Under the pieces are notes generated by a model. That model saw nothing but the letters and a program-made list of their open reading frames with translations. It made no database searches and was not told the origin of the DNA. Both the position numbers and the translations under genes were made by a program. Below are positions 44,992 through 56,252 of a stretch of 64,000 nucleotides of DNA, one piece after another. The DNA comes from Anadara kagoshimensis (Eukaryota > Mollusca > Bivalvia > Arcoida > Arcidae): positions 6,383,886-6,447,885 of the forward strand of contig CM037874.1 of NCBI GenBank assembly GCA_021292105.1, in the 5' to 3' direction. Position 1 is the stretch's first letter. Each line of letters opens with the position of its first letter.

Positions 44992-47900
44992 TTACTTACC
45001 AATTCTCTTGCAACATCGGAAACTCCAATCTCTGTCCTTCCTGGCTGAAACCCAAACGCCTTTTATGTCGTTTAAATAGTGATCTTTCTCGCAAACGTGA
45101 CTGAAGGCGCCATTACCATTATAGTCTGGCAGAAAAAGTAAAAACATATGGCGTTTAAGAGAGTTCAGGTTATAGCAATATCACTGATCGATACATCTTC
45201 AATCGAGCTTTGTTAACTAATATGGCGTGGATTATGTAAGGTCAAAAGGTCAATGTTCATTTTTAGTTGAACTCAAAACCGTTTCTTAACATATCTATAT
45301 TCGAATATTGTATTTCTATTTTTTATCTGGAATCATCGATCTCTTTGGAGGTGTTTACTCTTCCTGGGTACCGGTCTCATTTCTTTGATGGAGGGTAACG
45401 TGTTTAACTAATTTGCTAGTGTCAAAAATCGCGATTTGGGATTATTTTAAACATCGATTGACGTGTTTGTGTTTTACTTTTAAAATTGTAATTTGAACAT
45501 GGATCGGTTTGTTTGTGTTTTACTTTTAAGAAATGACATTCGATGTCAATGAAATTCGATGATGGGCAAATCCCTTCATTTTGAATTTGGCACGCGCCAC
45601 ACTTTCTTGTATTACCCCTTGAAATACCATGAGCAGAAATGTCATTTCTTATATTTACAATTCTTTCTTTTAACAAATATTTTGATTTGTTTTAACCCTT
45701 GGCGCTATTTCGACCATACCTGCTTATGCGAGATAGGATTTTAAGCCATGCGAGATCGGCGTATCTTACATGACCACGTGACACCCTGTGTAGAAGATGA
45801 CGTAATATTGCGGGAAAATTGATACACATCAAAGGTCATGACCCCAAATGGGAATTCTGTATGTTTCATGGACGATTGTAAATATTTGGGATTGTAATTT
45901 GAACACTGATCGGTATGTTTGTGTTTTACTTTTGGGATTGTGATTTAAACATGGATCGGTATGTTTGTGGTTTACTTTTGGGATAAGGATTTGAACATGG
46001 ATCTGTATGTTTGTGTTTTACTTTTGGGATAAGGATTTGAACATGGATCTGTATGTTTGTGTTTTACTTTTGGGATAAGGATTTGAACATGGATCAGTAT
46101 GTTTGTGGTTGACTTTTGGGATAAGGATTTGAACATGGATCAGTATGTTTGTGTTTTACTTTTGAGATAAGGGTTTGAACATGGATCAGTGTGTTTGTGT
46201 TTTACTTTTGGGATAAGGATTTGAACATGGATCAGTATGCTTGTGTTTTACTTTTAGGATAAGGATTTAAACATGGATCGGTGTGTTTGTGGTTTACTTT
46301 TGGGATAAGGATTTGAACATGGATCAGTATGTTTGTGTTTTACTTTTGGGATAAGGATTTGAACATGGATCAGTATGTTTGTGTTTTACTTTTGGGATAA
46401 GGATTTGAAGATGAATCAGTATGTTTGTGTTTTACTTTTGGGATAAGGATTTGAACATGGATCAGTATGTTTGTGTTTTACTTTTGGGATAAGGATTTGA
46501 ACATGGATCAGTATGTTTGTGGTTTACTTTTGGGATAAGGATTTGAAGATGGATCATTGTGTTTGTATTTTACTTTTGGGATAAGGATTTGAAAATGGAT
46601 CGGTGTGTTTGTGGTTTACTTTTGGGATAAGGATTTGAACATGGATCATTGTGTTTGTGTTTTACTTTTGGGATAAGGATTTGAACATGGATCGGTATGT
46701 TAGTGTTTTACTTTTGGGATTGTGATTTAAACATGGATCGGTGTGTTTGTGTTTTACTTTTAGGATAAGGATTTGAAGATGGATCGGTGTGTTTGTGGTT
46801 TACTTTTGGGATAAGGATTTGAACATGGATCGGTTTGTTTGTGGTTTACTTTTGGGATAAGGATTTGAACACGGATCGGTGTGTTTGTGTTTTACTTTAG
46901 GAATTATGATTTGAAGATGGATCAGTATGTTTGTGTTTTACTTTTGGGATAAGGATTTGAACATGGATCAGTATGTTTGTGTTTTACTTTTGGGATAAGG
47001 ATTTGAACATGGATCTGTATGTTTGTGTTTTACTTTTGGGATAAGGATTTGAACATGGATCTGTATGTTTGTGTTTTACTTTTGGGATAAGGATTTGAAC
47101 ATGGATCTGTATGTTTGTGTTTTACTTTTGGAATAATGGTTTGAACATGGATCTGTATTTTTGTGTTTTACTTTAGGAATTATGATTTGAAGATGGATCG
47201 GTATGTTAGTGTTTTACTTTTGGGATTATGGTTTGAACATGGATCGGTGTGTTTGTGTTTTACTTTTGAAATTGCCATTTGACCATGGATCGATATGTGC
47301 TTGGCTGAGATATATATATAATACTGTACGTTGCGATAATAAAGAATGCATTAATTTGTTTTTCTATTTGTTATTGATATTTTTGTACAAAACTTATTCT
47401 CCATGTAAGGTATTCATGTTTTACATATACTGACTTACTTTTCCAAGGTTTACAAACTGCACTCAGTATACCAGCAGTGGTGCGGCATCTAAGATCAAAT
47501 CGTCTGTCCCGGTAAAAGGATGAATATCTAGACCTCATTCTGTACAAGTTTTGTGTCGCGGGACAGTAAACGGCAAGGTTCTCTTCGTAGTTATTGTCAT
47601 ACCAAGCATGGACTCCGAAGTCGCACAGACAGGCAAAGATGACAAGGATCCAGGCAACTCGGAAGCGCTTCTATAAAAAACAAGCAAATTTCATAAAATG
47701 TTCTATGTAAACAATTTTATGCTTACCCTTCCGGAACCACCGGTCTCACTTCCTGGTGGAAGTTCACGTGTTTAACCTAATTTACTACTTTAATATAGTT
47801 TGTTAGTTTCAAAACAAAATTTTAGATTTGGATTTCGACATGGATTAGAATGTTTACTTTTTATTTTATTGATCAAATATTGAAAATAAACATTAAAAAC

Positions 47901-49153
47901 ATCCGAAAATTCCAAGTTCAGAGTGAGTACCACCAGTGAAAGTACCACCCAGTCATCATGGTTTGCCCATCATACACATATCCGTATAACAAACAGTAGG
48001 CAAAACGCACAGCAGTAGTACACTAACGTTAATACTGCGCTAGACTGCATATGACTTGGTGAAATACACAATCCGCTAAGCAAAGCGTAAAGGACCGAGT
48101 GAAATGTAGAACCTGATGGGACGAGCGATTTTACACAGGATAAGAAGGCAGTTTTAAATGCTTTAAACTGCATTAAACAATATAGATGGAATATTTGTAA
48201 TATAAAAAAGTTCTGAAAAATGTTTTAAATATCGACCAGAACCATACCACTGTCCGTTTACTCTGCTGGAGAGAAAGGAATAACGCTAATATCTCAAAGA
48301 TTTGACTGACACAGTTAAAAATCAAATAATCATTTACTTACATGAGCCGAGTCGTTGCTAATAACCCTCATTTCGATCTAATCCGTGCATTATAACTCCT
48401 TTAATGCACCAAAACGTGTTTTGGATGGGTGTTTACAATGGTAAAAATTTTGACAAAATGGCGGAGTCTTTCGTGTGACGTAATGATGACGGAAGAATTT
48501 ATTATTTACGTAGGTTCGCGAGGGGTACAAGGAAGGGTAGTTCAAAGGTCGGGTTGAGTTTAAAAGTTTAAATTTACGTCAATTTTTTCAAAAGTTTAAA
48601 AATGCAGAAAGGTAGTTCACTTTATTACTTTTTTAACCAATTTTGGTCAACTCAGTTACGCCAAAATCAATCCGTTCTCGAGCTGCCCTAACATACGTAA
48701 ATAGTCGACTCTTTCGTCATGACTACGTAACATAAAGAACCCCGCCATTTCGTAAAAGAGATTACCATTGTAAACACCCACCCAGGTTATATTTTGTCGC
48801 ATAAAATGATATATTAAGAAAGGGTGGAACCGAAACAAAAAATGTTCAGTTACGACTCGGCTCATGTAAGTAAAGGAATTATTGATTTGTACCCATCGTA
48901 TTGAAATTTATAGAGTATTTTGCGATCTTGCTTTCTCCGAAATAGGCTAAATAAACAGTAGACATCTTCCTATTTCTGGTTCAATTATTAATTAGTCATT
49001 GTTAAAACGACTGACAAGACTGAAATCCTTCAGTAGCAGTGCGCAAACACGACCAAATGAAATATACAACAACAGTTTGTTATACTACTGTTCAATAATT
49101 CCAGCAATTAAAATATAGCATGATTTACTTACCAAACTTGTGCTACCTCCCAT
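40938..49153 (-). CDS. Dermatopontin-like secreted protein, copy B (intact)
   Basis: Five exons make a 573-bp frame, 190 aa (family about 180-200): E1 49153-49133, E2 47670-47439, E3 45125-45000, E4 43842-43713, E5 41001-40938; phases 0,1,1,2, all GT..AG. A signal peptide spans E1-E2 (core RVAWILVIFACLCDFGVHA). The mature part begins WYDNNYE and has the family repeats: YRDRRFDLRC (E2), RKDRDWSFRCC (E3), VNDYRQSFDY with VITGVATS (E4), and RDRRWRFTIC across E4-E5. Dermatopontins are extracellular, bind proteoglycan and collagen, and occur in mollusc shell matrix. Here the tail ends RRVLPILPI. Intron 1 has a foldback element; intron 2 has a satellite array; a CA repeat abuts the E3 donor. A second candidate first exon lies at 52185-52165. 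It is the only dermatopontin copy here able to give full-length protein. Confidence 0.9.
41400..43445. other. 2-kb block present only in the right unit
   Basis: It interrupts the co-linearity with 25140-25250. It contains a two-copy 336-bp tandem repeat (41751-42420) and (GA)n runs. No exon recognised; the rest is AT-rich. It lies in intron 4 of dermatopontin B. Confidence 0.65.
41751..42420. repeat. two-copy tandem repeat, 336-bp period
   Basis: Copies start at 41751 and 42087 with TAACGTTGTTGATTTA. Each contains ACTTTTACAACACGTGTACA and CCACGTGGTGGATTTGACAG and ends in a (GA)n run of different length. Confidence 0.9.
43921..43994. repeat. (TA)n microsatellite
   Basis: About 36 TA units in intron 3 of dermatopontin B; partner of 25750-25808. 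Confidence 0.95.
44000..44300 (-). repeat. dispersed repeat R1, minus orientation (right unit)
   Basis: Partner of 25829-26165. Confidence 0.7.
44947..44991. repeat. (GT)n microsatellite abutting a splice donor
   Basis: About 22 GT units; a CA repeat on the transcript, about 10 nt after the donor of dermatopontin B exon 3. It is longer than the left-unit partner (about 14 units). Confidence 0.92.
45435..47310. repeat. satellite array, copy B
   Basis: About 45 monomers related to those at 28795-31830. The dominant linker here is GGGATAAGGATTTG and the variant sites read ATCAGTATG or ATCTGTATG. The array has been homogenised to its own local type since the duplication, and is about 1.1 kb shorter. 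Confidence 0.92.
47720..47870 (-). repeat. dispersed repeat R1, minus orientation (right unit)
   Basis: Partner of 32255-32400, near the acceptor of dermatopontin B exon 2. Confidence 0.65.
48320..48888. mobile_element. foldback MITE-like element, copy B
   Basis: Partner of 32850-33415; here both ends carry an identical CATGAGCCGAGTCG. A minus-strand open frame inside has no coding signature. Confidence 0.85.
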
Positions 49154-49760
49154 GATGTACAACCGTGGTATATCTTTTCAGGTGAGAATATACAAATGTA
49201 CAGAGCATCAATATATATATATATATTAGAGAGAATAAAATAATAATATAATATATACTAATATATGTGTACTAATATATATATATTAGAGAGAATAAAA
49301 AATGAAAAATTCGTTTTTATTTATGATCTAATTACTTTAAAAAAATAAACGATAAATTACAAAACAATAATTATTTATGCATATCCCAGATTTTATGATA
49401 AGTAATTAAAATGTAAATTCAAAATACATTATAATTGTTTTTATTTTTAGTATTATTTAAATATTTTGCCAAAAACAATATGAAAGATGAAGATAAATTA
49501 AGGGAAAAAGTCCCAGCTTTGAGGTTGATTTATGAGAATTTAATGTAATATTTATTTGAATATTTTTTCGAAATACAGAAACCCATATTTTGAAAATTTT
49601 AACCAATTTTCAAAAGATATTATTCAGTAAATATTTCAAATAGAAGAAAATTATCCAATCACAGTGATGGCGATATTTTACCAGGACCTCAAAAGTTCAG
49701 AAATGTAATCGTAGTTTCTTGTCTTGAGCAGTATAATTGATTGGTTATTTGAAATAATAC
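49120..49760. repeat. direct repeat flanking the LINE, proximal (right unit)
   Basis: Partner of 33645-34243. Contains the first exon of dermatopontin B (49153-49133) and, just upstream, an expanded TATATA tract (49210-49285). Confidence 0.75.
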
Positions 49761-49789
49761 TAAAAACTACAGACAGTAAAGCAGTAAAT

Positions 49790-52150
49790 CAAGTCATACA
49801 GTAAATGATACTAGTAATTGCCTCTTATCACGTCCCACATTAAGGTCAGTCGACATACTCTCAGGATTAATTATTAGTAATGGCAAAATAAAATCATCCC
49901 CGTATAGTTATCGCCCAGTATCTCTTCTTCCAACATTGTCAAAACTATTAAAAAATTGCTAATACGCAGACTTGAAAAATCTGATTCTATGCCTAACTTT
50001 AGCCGTTAACAACACGGATTTCAAGAAGGCCTTGGTACCACAACAGATTCATTTCAACTCCAGGAAACGATTCATCATAATTTGGAACTTGGTAAACGTT
50101 TGTTGCATTTCTTGATTGTCGCAAAGCATTCGATACAATGTGGAGAAAAGGATTGATGACTAAATTATACAACGGGGGATGCAAAGGAAAGCTATGGATG
50201 TTGATCGACGACTATCACATTAATGATCAAAGTGCGGTGATGATCAATCTAGATAGTTCGACATAAAACAAGGTGTTCGCCAAGGAGGTGTCACATCAGC
50301 ATTCCTTTACTTGTTTTTTTAATGAATTACTCGTCAAACTTGAAGAATGTGATGCATCAGCAAAAATATTTGACATTAAATGTGGGAACCCAAGTTTAGC
50401 ATATGACATCTGCTGCATAAGTATATCTCCATCCGGTCTTCGGGAAATATCTTATGATTATTCGATAACGTGAAGATTCAATTTCAACCCAATTAAATCT
50501 TCTATTCTTGCTTTTGGTGATAATACTCGACAAAAATCTACACATCGCCTTAACTGGACACTCAGACAAAGTGAAATTCCAGTTAAAACTTCAATGTCTC
50601 ATTTAGGTATCATCATAGACTCTAGTTTTAAGACAGAACAAAGGACTCGTCAAGCATGTGAAAAAAGTCGAAAATCTCTTTTTGAAATTGAAGGCATTAA
50701 TATTATGAACCCTTTAACAGCAGTGTCACTGTACAACAAAGTTATTAAACCGTCTGTATTGTATGGTTGTGAAGTATGAAATTGAATCATACATGTAGAT
50801 CATCAGCTGCTTATAAAGTTTCAACATTTTGTGGACAAATATATTCAACATTTCCTAAGCTAACCAGATAAAACATATGTGAAAGCATGATCGGATTATT
50901 CCGCTTAGCTTCTGAAGTGGATCGACTTCAGCTCCTGTTTTAATCGATTGTGCAATTTTAATCCAAACTCTCTCTCTCTCTCAAAACAGATTTTCATATT
51001 TAGACTGTTTCAATGTCTTCTCAATCCAAACTATAATCATAGTGGATTTTCCAGCAATATTTTACTACTACTCTATAAGTATAATTTACTCTCGTACATT
51101 CATTAGTTTGCTTACAACGGTACAATTATCAGCAAGTTTATCTGGAAACGGATAGCAAATAAAGCAATCAAACGCTATGAAACTACTCGGTTGAACCAAA
51201 GAACAAAACAAGACCACACTTTGCATCCATTTCGCAATTTACATCCTTCTATCTCTCAGGCTGCGGTATGGCTCTTTCCAAGACAGAGAAAGAACTTTCG
51301 TTATGCTGATTTATTGCAAAACTTTGAACAGTCACACCAGCGACAGAAGTAAAGCGTTGTAATATATGCCAGTTATGCCACACAGACATACTTCAGCACA
51401 TTCTCTGCGTATGTTCCCTTACCGATTCGTATAGATCCAGTTTTTGGACCATGGTATCTTCATTATTCCATATAAATCTTACTGTCGGGCTAACGTTTTA
51501 CGATGCTATTGAACTTACATAGACCTTACTGGGTAAACCACCGCTCACAGACATTGGTGCAGTTGCGTTAAGACAATTCAGATTACACAGCTTCTGCTTC
51601 ATACAATACGTTTCAGCAGTGTATGTCTCATGTTTAAAAACAACAATTATAGGCTCAATTCCATGCTTACACTGAGGAAGTGTTTCACTGCACTATATAC
51701 ATGTCATTGAATATAATATGTATGTCATACTGCGTGGTCCGGTTAAACGGCGGACATTGCAGACGGCTTGTTGGTGGGGATCGTTGCCCAATCACTTGTT
51801 TGCCTGCTTCGCTTGTCGTTCGACTGGAAATGTGCTGGTATTTCATTTTATTTATATGCTTGTATGTCCGCGTAACACGGTCTAGTTGGATAGCATGTAA
51901 CTTGTTGGTGGGGGTAGCTTTTCCAACCACTTGATCCTCTGCTCTGCTGTTGATCTAGAAGCGTGCCGTAAAATACACGTAAATAAACCCTAACCCTAAC
52001 CCTAATTATCGTTATGTATAGAAAAATTGTTTGCGTAATTATGTTTAGATTTATTGTTTATGTTCTGTGATTATAATTTTCTTATTATGACATAGTAATC
52101 TCTTTAATAGAGGCAATAAAGAGATGATGATGATGATGATGATGATGATG
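49790..52150 (+). mobile_element. 5'-truncated LINE, right unit
   Basis: Same truncation point and (GAT)n tail as 34244-36612. The reverse transcriptase fragments are recognisable but broken (GVRQGGVTSAF region, MSHLGIIIDSSFKTEQRTRQ). It carries the same AACCCTAACCCTAACCCTAA motif at 51986-52005 and an extra 17-18 bp near 51738 (GGTCCGGTTAAACGG). Inserted before the duplication, since both units share it. Confidence 0.85.
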
Positions 52151-52164
52151 CATAATTTACTTAC

Positions 52165-52185
52165 CAAACTTGTGTTACCTCCCAT
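52165..52185 (-). CDS. alternative first exon of dermatopontin B (distal)
   Basis: Encodes MGGNTSL with a gtaagt donor in phase 0, in the distal flanking repeat of the LINE. It would need to splice over the LINE to exon 2 at 47670. Confidence 0.45.
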
Positions 52186-54469
52186 GATGTACAATAGTAG
52201 TATATCTTTTTAGGTGAGAATATACAAATGTACAGACAATCATTGTATTTATATTTATGTTAAGATAGAACAAAAAATTAGTGTTCATTTACGATCAAAA
52301 AACTTTGAAGGAAATAAGCGAGAAATTACAAAAAAATAATTATTTATGCACATCCCGGATTTAATGATAAATGTTTAAAATTAAAATTCAAAATACATTA
52401 TAATGGTTTTTATTTTTAGTATTATTTTAAAATTTTTGCCAAAAAACAATATGAAAGATAAAGATAAATTAAGGGAAAAAGTTCCAGCCTTGAGGTTAAT
52501 TTATGATGCTTTTACTTAATTTTAATATTTTTTCTAAAAACAAAAACTCATATTTTGAATATTTTAACCAATTTTTAAATAATATTATACAGTAAGTATC
52601 TAAAATAGAAGAAAATTAACCAATCACGGTGATGGCGATATTTTTAAATATCTTTCCAGGACCTCAAAAGTTCTGAATTGTTAGCGCCTTTTCCTGTCTG
52701 GAGTCGGATAATTGATTGGTTGTTTGATATAATACTAGAAAGTAAGGTCATTCGATATACTTCAATGTTTGAATATATATATCTTGTAAAATTTTATGTT
52801 TCTGACCCTGGAAATGCCGAAATAACCTTCGATTTAGATAATCCAGGGCATCTGAAAACACTGATAAAACTTATAACCACATATTTTTACCTACATTATA
52901 AACGAGTGTCACAAAAAGTTATAAGCTTGAGTGAATGAATACATGAGTAGAAGGCCTCGATGGTTGTCTGGTCTATTGTACAATCTTCAGGTTAACACAC
53001 CTCAGTTTTATCTCCTAGGTCCGAATCCCACGCAAGACAGATGTGTAAGAAAGTCTGAAATTAAACAACTTCATGCGGCAAAAATTCATGAAAAAAGGTT
53101 ATTGAATTTTCAACATTCAATTTGAAATGAAAAATATTTTACCAAAATACCTGTTTTGAACTAGCTTTTCCACACTTTTCGTCGTTTGTTTTTCTGGACT
53201 AGTAAATCAAATCGCTTTGGTGTCATTTAAGAACCACGTTTGTAAATAAATACGTGATGTAGATCGGTTTGGGCCCTTTAAAAGTTCTTAAACTACACCA
53301 GTGTTTGCCTAATGTTGGTGGTCTTGATATTTTTACCTTGTCTTTCTAAACACGTGGTTTCAGTTTTCACATACTTACGCAAGTTATCACGTGCTCATAC
53401 AAAAGTTACTCTGTGTTCGCGTGCTAACGCGAAAGTATTCGTATGTTGACGCAAAACTGATAACATTCGTTCGAGCACTTAATAATATATAACGCTCGCA
53501 TAACACGCGATGTAAAATATGTTTTGTGTCACCTCTCCCATGTCTTGATTTACTGTATCTATATAGAATAATAATTATTATTATTATTTCAACAAAAACC
53601 GTATTACGATATACACCGTAGTTACCTATTGTATTTCCATAAATTGAGTGCACTTGGGGTTTTATTATTTATTTCTTTTAATTGAAAATGTTTCCATTAA
53701 ACTATCAATTGAAATGCACTGATCTAACCAAATCATATTTTAACTAAAAACATTATTGTTTAGTTCTCCTATACATAGAGACATTTTGCAAAATTTTTGG
53801 ATATTTGATCAAGTTTATACACAAATTTAGCCTCATCCAAAGTTACATCGGGGCATCTAGGGTCAGGTAGGTCATTGTTGTTCGGGTTTTTTTTCAAGTG
53901 TGATCATCATGAATATTTCAATTATGACATAACGTTTATAGTTGTTCCAAGTAAGAAGGTACAGAAGGGATACTTTTGACATAGTCATATTTGTTGTTTT
54001 GTTAAAAAGTTTAAAAATTGCTCTATGTACAGAATTAAGTTCACTTTTTCATAAATGAAAAATATTTTATATAGAAAAATATTTTATATTTTTTCTATTA
54101 GGTCAGTACATTTTGTATTAAGTTTTGACAAATTTCTTTTGAGTTTGTTATAGAACTGAAAAACTACTATGGTGATGGATATCCTTTACAATTTGAAACA
54201 CCTACGGAATCATGAGAAGCATACGGCACTATGGCACTGCAGTTGGATAGGAATTTATAGGAGAAAAACAACTGCCTTCGTAAGTGTTTTTAGATGAGGG
54301 AGTTCGGGTAAGGTTTGTTTTGGACTCATTTATAAATATGCCATTAAATGAAATATTCTTGACTATAGCTGTTTATGTGTATTCTTAACATAATAAACTC
54401 AACAATAGTATATGTTTTGTTGCATGAAATAAAACAAAATCAAGTTCAAATATTTTGTTATTTGTGTCT

Positions 54470-54475
54470 TTTATT
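54470..54475 (-). terminator. poly(A) signal, cysteine-rich exon B
   Basis: Minus-strand AATAAA 106 nt past the TAG. Confidence 0.5.
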
Positions 54476-54580
54476 TTTTCATATTTTGAAAGAATCGAAC
54501 ATAGTGTATAGGCTAGTATAAAGAGATTGAACTTGGATTCAGCATGTTGCTTCAATATGGAAGTTTACGATATCATATTG

Positions 54581-54694
54581 CTAACATCGGCATCCAACAT
54601 TTGGAATACAATTTTCACCTGGCGTACAACATTCAACTTTTCCTGGTAGAAATTCGCATTTCTTTGTTCCTATTTTACAGGTAGTGTTGCTCTT
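54581..54694 (-). CDS. terminal exon of a cysteine-rich peptide, copy B
   Basis: The same 37-codon exon as 39043-39156, with acceptor TTACAG, phase 0 and TAG stop. Cys pattern C-x6-C-x8-CC-x5-C-x5-C-x-C. Unlike copy A it still has its original right-hand flank, so upstream exons with a signal peptide should lie between here and D2 or further right. I could not identify them by eye. The fold would be a small disulfide-rich secreted domain; function unknown. Confidence 0.55.
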   Translation of the reverse strand, partial: KSNTTCKIGTKKCEFLPGKVECCTPGENCIPNVGCRC

Positions 54695-54889
54695 CTGTAA
54701 AAAGAAAAATAATTGATTTAGTCCTATTTTAACTGTTTTGTAATATTTTGGAAACACTAAACTGAGTTTATACGGTATCTTTAAGAATTACTAAAATAGG
54801 GTATGCAAGTATTGTATACGAAATGTTTTTACATCAAACCATAAATGTTGCATTATTTGACACAAATAATTAATGATTCCACAACTTCA

Positions 54890-55755
54890 ACTGAAGATGG
54901 GTTTTAAACATGCCGATTGTTCTTGAACCCGATTTTCAGAAACTCCCAGTGGTCACAAATCTTGCCAACCAGTTCTTGACAGTGCTTTGTATGGTAAGTT
55001 TTTATTTTCTGTATCAAGTGCCCGTTGCACAGACCCTATAACATTAAGAGCTTAGGGTTGATGTGTGTCATAATCGACTGGATGCTAAATGTCTATAATT
55101 AATCCATTATATGTGTGGATTTGAACTGTGTCTGCCTTTGAAACACTAACCAAGCTGCTGTCGAAAGCAACATTCAACAACTTATTAATCCTACTTCAAT
55201 GTCTTATTAGAATCAAATTAACTAATGACTTTCATTAAGCAGATCAGCTGGACACAGTCTTACAAAATATAGTCTTACACAAACCAAGCGTTTTTAACCT
55301 GCGTCTTATTCTTCATATTATCAGTAATAAACTATATATGTGTCTTGAGAGCCAAATATCACAGTCCAAACTAAGTCTAGAAGACCTGCATCCCCGAGAT
55401 GACATTCCTCTTACTTGCATCTAGCTATTGGACATTGTCATTAAAGGTTTAAAAATACTGAAGTTTCGGAAGAAAGTATTCTGTTGATTTTATGAAACAG
55501 GGTCCAGCAGTTTTGTACGTGTTTGTATGTTCTCGAATAATTAAAGTGGTACATGGCTTCAAAAAAAATTTAAACCATTTGCACAGACAAACGTAACAAT
55601 GAATTTATCTCCAATAGGTAAAAGCTGATAGGACTTACAAAAATAATTCACCAAATATGACAAGAAAAACGTTGATTTGTTTCAAAACAATCACACATGC
55701 CACTTTTTAGAACATTACCAACGTCTTATACCACGGTATTAATACATATTCTTGT
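54890..55755. other. stretch right of the duplication
   Basis: No certain gene. On the plus strand TTTTCAG is followed by an open segment (KLPVVTNLANQFLTVLCM) ending at ATG|gtaagt (about 54949-55002). This has the shape of an internal exon but matches no family I recognise. Confidence 0.25.
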
Positions 55756-56226
55756 TATAGGAAAACAACATTGACCTGTCCGCTTGACCTTTCATTAGAA
55801 ATATTCATATAAAAGGATCCGCCCAATAAATAGATACATGATTAGTGTTCGCATTATGTAGACAAAATAAACCCACCTGGCCCCGGTTATACAATCATTC
55901 CTTAGCTAAGATTTTTCCTTAACTTAAATTTAGCAAATTTTGGTTATCATTTTTTAGAACTACTAATGATTATTTTTTGTCAAAACTAATGCAGATGTTT
56001 TAATCTAGAAGTGATCTTAAAAATGACACCTTAAATTCCTGAATATCTTAAAAACTAACAAAATTATACAGATTTAAAATTTTGCAAGATTTAAGTTAAG
56101 AAAATCTAAGCTAAGGAATGATTGTGAAACTGAGGCCAGGTCTATAATCTATAATCATAAACGTACTGGTTCATAATAAATACTGAAATTAAAGGTCAAG
56201 CGGACAGGTCGAAGTCGTTTGCCTAT
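55756..56226. mobile_element. MITE family M1, copy 1, with a nested MITE
   Basis: The terminal inverted repeat reads TATAGGAAAACAACATTGAC then CTGTCCGCTTGACCTTT on the left. The right end reads inwards TATAGGCAAACGACTTCGAC then CTGTCCGCTTGACCTTT. Non-coding, 471 bp, just downstream of the D2 stop. A second inverted repeat is nested inside. Confidence 0.8.
55876..56140. mobile_element. nested MITE inside M1
   Basis: Ends CCTGGCCCCGGTTATACAAT on the left and, inwards, CCTGGCCTCAGTTTCACAAT on the right. Both continue CATTCCTTAGCT(A/T)AGATTTT and CTTAACTTAAAT. 265 bp, non-coding. Confidence 0.8.
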
Positions 56227-56252
56227 AAAATGATTAACATTTATAAATAGAT

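Larger units (their letters stand above)
39349..54889. repeat. 16-kb direct tandem duplication, right unit
   Basis: Co-linear partner of 23179-39348. It starts with the truncated D1 exon 1 and ends after the cysteine-rich exon B with ..ATTCCACAACTTCAACTG. Its dermatopontin copy is intact. It holds a private block at about 41400-43445 and a shorter satellite. The right third (about 49.8-54.9 kb) is visibly more similar to its partner than the left part. Confidence 0.92.
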
